Below, in pieces: positions 60,101-64,000 of a DNA stretch of 64,000 nucleotides. How positions within the stretch are numbered: the stretch's first letter is position 1; every line of letters begins with the position of its first letter. The stretch lies in NCBI GenBank assembly GCA_033439265.1, contig JAVTVX010000013.1:6908501-6972500 (forward strand). Reading direction: 5' to 3'. This DNA comes from Dillenia suffruticosa. Taxonomy: Eukaryota > Streptophyta > Magnoliopsida > Dilleniales > Dilleniaceae. The notes under the pieces were generated by a model. It was not told where the DNA came from. It did not search any database and saw nothing but the letters and a program-made list of their open reading frames with translations. A program made the translations under genes and the position numbers.

Positions 60101-63100
60101 GAACAAAGAAACTTTCTCTCAAAAAGAGTAGGTGAAGCCATTAATGGTTCAAGTATGTGCTGTGATTGCAACTGAAAGCATGTTTATCTCACTTAGGTTT
60201 TGCAAGATTAAGCGTGGTTGGGGTGTGACCATTTTTGTGATGAATGAGTTTTGGCAGATGTTATATATAAATGTCAAGAAAAATTAGCCATCATACACAT
60301 TTCTATATGATATTGGGCTCTTAGTGCTTGGTACAAGTAGGTGAGCTAGCCGTTTTGAGCAATTGAAGTGCATTACCTGCATGTGGTAAGCTTTCTTTAT
60401 GTCGTACTTATTGCACAGAGGGCCAGTGATCTCAGAGCTGAGTGCTTGCTTGGACACTCTCTCTTTTGGACTATAAGTTACAGACCAGTCGGCAGGGCCA
60501 CATTTTGCAATATTTTTATTTCTCTGACCAAACCAATTCCATATTTATGTAATCATCTAGCTTAACTCTGAAGGTCTTTCTAAGCTTAATTTTAGCTCTC
60601 AATTGATGTAAGACATATACAAGATGATGAACACAAAGATTACAACAAAACTTTCAAATAGAGTACAAATTCAATGATTTCTTCCTTTCAAGTCTTCCAT
60701 TTCTTTCTCTTCATAATTGGTTCCTTTCATTGCTTGATTACATAAATTAGAGCATACTTCAATTTTTTGTTAGCATCAAAAGTTCAGTTGAAACCTTTAG
60801 AACTTACACAAGCCAATTGCCGTTTCTCCAGAAATAGTAGGTTACATAACATATATATATAGGTTTTCCCTCCTTCCACCTAATAGTGTCCTTCATTCTC
60901 TACAAAAACATATAAATTTGAGTTGAGAAGAATTCTTTTTCTACCATTCCTTTTATTGTGCTCCCTTCACACAAGCCAAACAACAAGGTAAGGGATGAAA
61001 AGAGTTGTTCTATACCATCCTGTAAAATAAAAGGTACCCCTCTAACCTTGCTATTAATTCCCAAAGATCCTTGCATCTCGCTAGTAGGGCCAAAACTTGA
61101 ATTAGCAACCTCCTGAAGTCTTCTAGTTCATTCACAGTGCAGAAGTTGATGTGATTTACCCACTTCAAATCCTTTTTCTCTGCATACAATGCTTGTAGCA
61201 TTGTTTTTTCTATTGATCCTTTCTTGTATCTGGATTGCAGTCTCTGAGCTCTTTAATGGAATACCAATTAAGGAGAAAAAAAGAAGATGATTTTGAGATA
61301 TGATGTATGATTTCAGGTGCGAGGTTTCAAGTTATGTATACGACCGTATTTGATGCATCGAATTAAACAAAATTGCAAATGCACATATTTGAAACCAACC
61401 TTTTGAGGTTCTGGGTCATCCACATATCTGAAACAGTGCCATGCTTAAGGTAGTACGCTTATGTGAGTGGCAAGACAATGTTGCATTGCTCAATTCAGAA
61501 AAGAAAGAAAAATGAAAAAAGAAGAGACGTTGGGAATTCAAAATAAGGATAACTTTTGCTAGCACCATTCATCCTTCCTCATCTCTTAATTAATCAAAGA
61601 AATTGTTGAAAACAAGAATATAATTCAGTATTTGCATATTTTCTTTTAATTTTGATTTCTTTGAATCATTGGCTAGTGGATTCTTAGATTTTTAAATAGA
61701 AAGATATGCTTACTAGGATAGCTCTAGCTCCTAGAAAATCCTATGACCCAGATCATGCAACTGATAACATGGTTTTATAGCAATCCAAATCAATAAAATG
61801 GGTGATCTAAATTTTATATAGGTTCAATGAAATTGACAAAACAGAAGCTATATAACTTAATTTTTTTTAATTTAATCCAAATAGGAATTATGATATGCAA
61901 TACTTATTTTTCTTTTCTTAATTTGTTTTACTATTAATTAATACTTATTTATAATATACTGAGCGGTCAAAATCACACATAAAAACATGCATAATATTTA
62001 AGTAAAGACAAACTAGTACTAAAGCTGTAGTCTAAGTATCTAACTCTTACCTCCCCCGTACAGCATAGTGGAATTAAATTCAATTGAAGAACTCTTCCAA
62101 TATTATTTTGAACAGCAAAAGGAGGTCTTCTGAAACTTTTTTAGAAAAAAAAAATAAAAGAGAATGCTTTAGGCAGAACACCATGTGAAAGGAAATTCAA
62201 TGCCAGGTAGAGTAGTTCTACTACTTCTGACCTCTATTCATCCCTGCCCATGTCTGAACAAAAGAAAAAGAAGTTTTCAAGCATCGAGCTTCTCCTTTTG
62301 CACTTCAAGTCTGCAATCATGTTCACTGGCTATCTTTCTGTTTGATGACTACATACTTGGAACCTGTGTTGCTTAATTTGCCCCTCCCCCCTGCAGTTTC
62401 CTTTCCCATACATGTGATTCCAATTGTGGATGGAATGGTACAATAGTCATTCCTAGCCAGAAAATCAGAAGAATTACATTCAATGGAGACGCTTGGAGCT
62501 TGAAGGGTGGTGGCTATGGCGGATTCTGGCAGGAAGCAATGCAATTGGCGGTGGGAATGGGTTTTTAAGAGTATTTGAAGATTATCAAAGAATGAGTTTT
62601 GGAGATCAAGATGAGATTATTTAAAAAAGAGATCAAGAACAAAATGGAGTTTTGGAGAGGGAGGGTCGATGTTGTTGACAAAGATGACACAGAGACTCTG
62701 GAGAAGAAGGTGGGACTTGGGAGTGGGAAAGTCTTCTCTTGATGCGGTGGGAGTAGGGCAGTCTTGAGATGTTGAAAAAGAGCATTCCTTTTTTTTTTTT
62801 TTAAATCTTCCTCGGCTTATTGTCCACTGACTGATTATTTTTACTTTTTCTTCCATTTGCATCTCCCCCTCACAGTACTCTTTCTCCAATTTACTTTCAG
62901 AGCTGGCAATTTGGTTGGACCTAGCTTGGGTGCAGATGGAAGTAGTGAAGTAACTTCAGGGTCTGGACCTGTAAAATTGGAGGACCTTCAGAGAATATTG
63001 AGTAATATTGGATCCGCAGGTGCTTTTTCTTCTTTTTTCTTCTTTCCTTCGGGACTTTAATGCTGTCATTGATGCTCAGATTTGTAATTTCTCTGTTTTG

Positions 63101-64000
63101 TGTTTGTCTGAGCTAACACATTCTCTTTCTTCTGCCCTTTCTTTTTCTTTCTTTCTGTGTGGCAGATATTGCTGAGGATCCAGATGGAGGTAATAGTTTG
63201 AACATAGGAAAATGATGCGTCTTCTTAATTGTAGCAGATATGCCACATGCCCTTATCATATGCAATTGAACTTCTCATGTCAAATATGCAATTTGATTAG
63301 CAAAAAAGGAAACCAGCATGCGAATGCATGTAATATGTTAAGGAGAAAAGGCGAAACTTCTCATTTCAAATTCTCTTGATCAGGTTTAGCTTTTGAAATG
63401 TAACCAAACATGAATTTTTTTGGATAGCTTCGAATTTCTCATGGCAGTGTTGCTTTATGCGTTCAACAGCAACAATAACAAACTGAACTTTAATTCCAAT
63501 ATTCGAGGTCGGCCATTTGAGAGACAAATTTAAAAAGGATAGAGAAAAGAAAAATAAATTAAAAAATAAAAAATAAAGAATAAAGAAAAAATATATATAA
63601 CTAAAATAAAATATACTAAAACAAAACAAAAAAAAAAGAAAAAGAAAAAGAAAAATAAATCAATAAATCAATAAATAAATATCTAAAATATATTTTACTT
63701 GATCTGATTTCATAGAGATGTAAAAAATAAAACATATATATTTATGCCTTCAGTTCCAAATTTCTTTTAGGCAACAGTCAAAGTTCACTTTCTGTGAAGT
63801 ATTGAACATTGATCAATTTCAATAATTATCGTGTGGCAATAGCATTGTTTTAATCTTTACATCTCTGGAATCTCATTGTTTACATATGTGGTTGCAATTT
63901 TTTCTGTCAGGCTTGGGGCTAGGGGATATTCTGAAGCCTGATCTGATTCGACCTTTGGTTGATACGTTGCCACTTGTAGAACGTTTAGCCTCTTATTTAC
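51127..64000 (+). CDS. RPN13: 26S proteasome ubiquitin receptor RPN13 (5' part of gene)
   Basis: Ten coding exons, all in phase: 51127-51165, 53362-53454, 53632-53691, 54925-54963, 55050-55124, 55275-55341, 56225-56306, 62901-63019, 63166-63189 and 63911 onward. They give 229 residues up to the window end, so the gene is partial. RPN13/ADRM1 sits on RPN2 in the 19S cap, binds ubiquitin chains and recruits a UCH-type deubiquitinase. The PRU domain spans about 14-130: [44 protein letters not shown], then [20 protein letters not shown] followed by the EPKSDGD motif. An acidic linker and a Gly/Ser-rich stretch follow. The DEUBAD domain that binds the deubiquitinase starts at about [20 protein letters not shown] and is cut off. 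The ATG at 51127 is the first in frame after a stop. Exon 4 has two possible acceptors. Confidence 0.92.
51166..53361 (+). other. RPN13 intron 1
   Basis: 2.2-kb intron. It holds the duplicated segment at 52682-52875 and otherwise unrecognised AT-rich sequence. Open frames inside have no family resemblance. Confidence 0.5.
52682..52875 (+). repeat. Diverged tandem duplication in RPN13 intron 1
   Basis: Two copies about 107 bases apart share gttattgaaattcat, ggtca-gatttgcta and atgctagtct-a--agctcaa. They are considerably diverged. Confidence 0.6.
55541..55573. repeat. Poly(T) run of about 33 bases
   Basis: Long T tract in RPN13 intron 6, upstream of the MITE at about 55680. On the - strand it would be an A tail, but no retroelement body is recognisable beside it. 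Confidence 0.8.
55680..56120. mobile_element. MITE with G-rich subterminal inverted repeats
   Basis: About 440 bases in RPN13 intron 6. A perfect 22-base inverted repeat built on gggaaagggagggaaaggga lies at 55712-55733 and 56077-56098. The unit gaaagggagg recurs inside (about 55780), and its complement also occurs at 56026-56039. The ends read catttggatgga and gccaaacacaatg. These features fit a non-autonomous DNA element. Exact ends and target duplication are not fixed. Confidence 0.6.
57232..57343 (+). repeat. Tandem duplication, unit of about 57 bases
   Basis: Two adjacent copies share ccctcttat-tctttctgca, c-ctacacaa-tttactctt and tcaaaagcaaacag, with few differences. Confidence 0.8.
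58185..59800 (-). mobile_element. LINE reverse-transcriptase fragment, 3' half
   Basis: On the - strand it reads the plant LINE RT in order, with stops: [18 protein letters not shown], then [20 protein letters not shown] and [20 protein letters not shown]. Next come THLLRHLME-like and [17 protein letters not shown], an LFANDIVLV-like active-site region (about 59060-59080), and [12 protein letters not shown] near the end. The 3' end at about 58190 carries an A-rich tail region and the common ccttaatcccaa motif. The 5' part is missing. It lies antisense to RPN13. Confidence 0.8.
63400..63660 (-). mobile_element. LINE 3'-tail remnant and A-rich tract
   Basis: caacagcaacaataacaaac followed by ctttaattccaatattcgag and gtcggcca resembles, in reverse, the 3' UTR of the LINE class seen at 58185-59800. 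A long A-rich, (aaataa)-like stretch follows to about 63690. It lies in RPN13 intron 9. Confidence 0.45.

Larger units (their letters stand above)
56307..62900 (+). other. RPN13 intron 7, 6.6 kb
   Basis: By far the largest RPN13 intron. It contains the tandem duplication at 57232-57343 and the antisense LINE fragment at 58185-59800. No additional RPN13 exon is needed: exon 7 ends and exon 8 begins in matching phase. Confidence 0.6.

Noticed and set aside
1-64000. tRNA, rRNA or snoRNA genes
   Set aside because: Only degenerate tRNA-like SINE heads were seen. No complete cloverleaf that I could support.

Overview
The window is nuclear DNA from a flowering plant, most likely a eudicot. Genes are split by many GT-AG introns. 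Spacers and introns are AT-rich and contain LINE, Ty1/copia, Ty3/gypsy, SINE and MITE remnants, plus many (GA/CT)n microsatellites. The proteins belong to plant-specific or plant-typical families: a P-class PPR protein, a USP-domain receptor-like cytoplasmic kinase, a pollen-type LRR receptor kinase, APEM9 and plant RPN13. Nothing bacterial, organellar or viral was recognised.

Layout: a two-exon PPR gene on the + strand (571-2020); an 8-exon USP/coiled-coil/kinase gene on the - strand (6213-9610); a truncated relative of that kinase with only linker and coiled-coil exons (about 12809-13799, -); a three-exon PRK4-like LRR receptor kinase (14896-17740, -); an 8-exon TruA-type pseudouridine synthase spread over 15 kb (20417-35426, -); the peroxisome protein gene APEM9 (38969-47311, -), whose introns hold a gypsy remnant, a LINE remnant and a hAT-type MITE; and the first ten coding exons of the proteasome ubiquitin receptor RPN13 (51127 to beyond 64000, +). 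Splice junctions were set by requiring GT-AG borders, a continuous reading frame and family similarity. The five complete multi-exon models close exactly in frame.

The genes do not form a pathway. From memory, a PRK4-like gene beside a USP-kinase gene resembles the Arabidopsis pair At3g20190/At3g20200, so this part may be conserved microsynteny. Both kinases have altered catalytic motifs (HRN in one; HGH with DYG in the other), so both are candidate pseudokinases.

No new multi-gene system was found. The observations most worth a second look are the HRN substitution in the USP kinase, pure (CT)n tracts lying just inside 5' splice sites, a probable frameshift at the PPR C-terminus, four MITEs (two with recognisable target-site duplications, one carrying paired G-quadruplex motifs), and a strong inverted repeat at 11375-11540.
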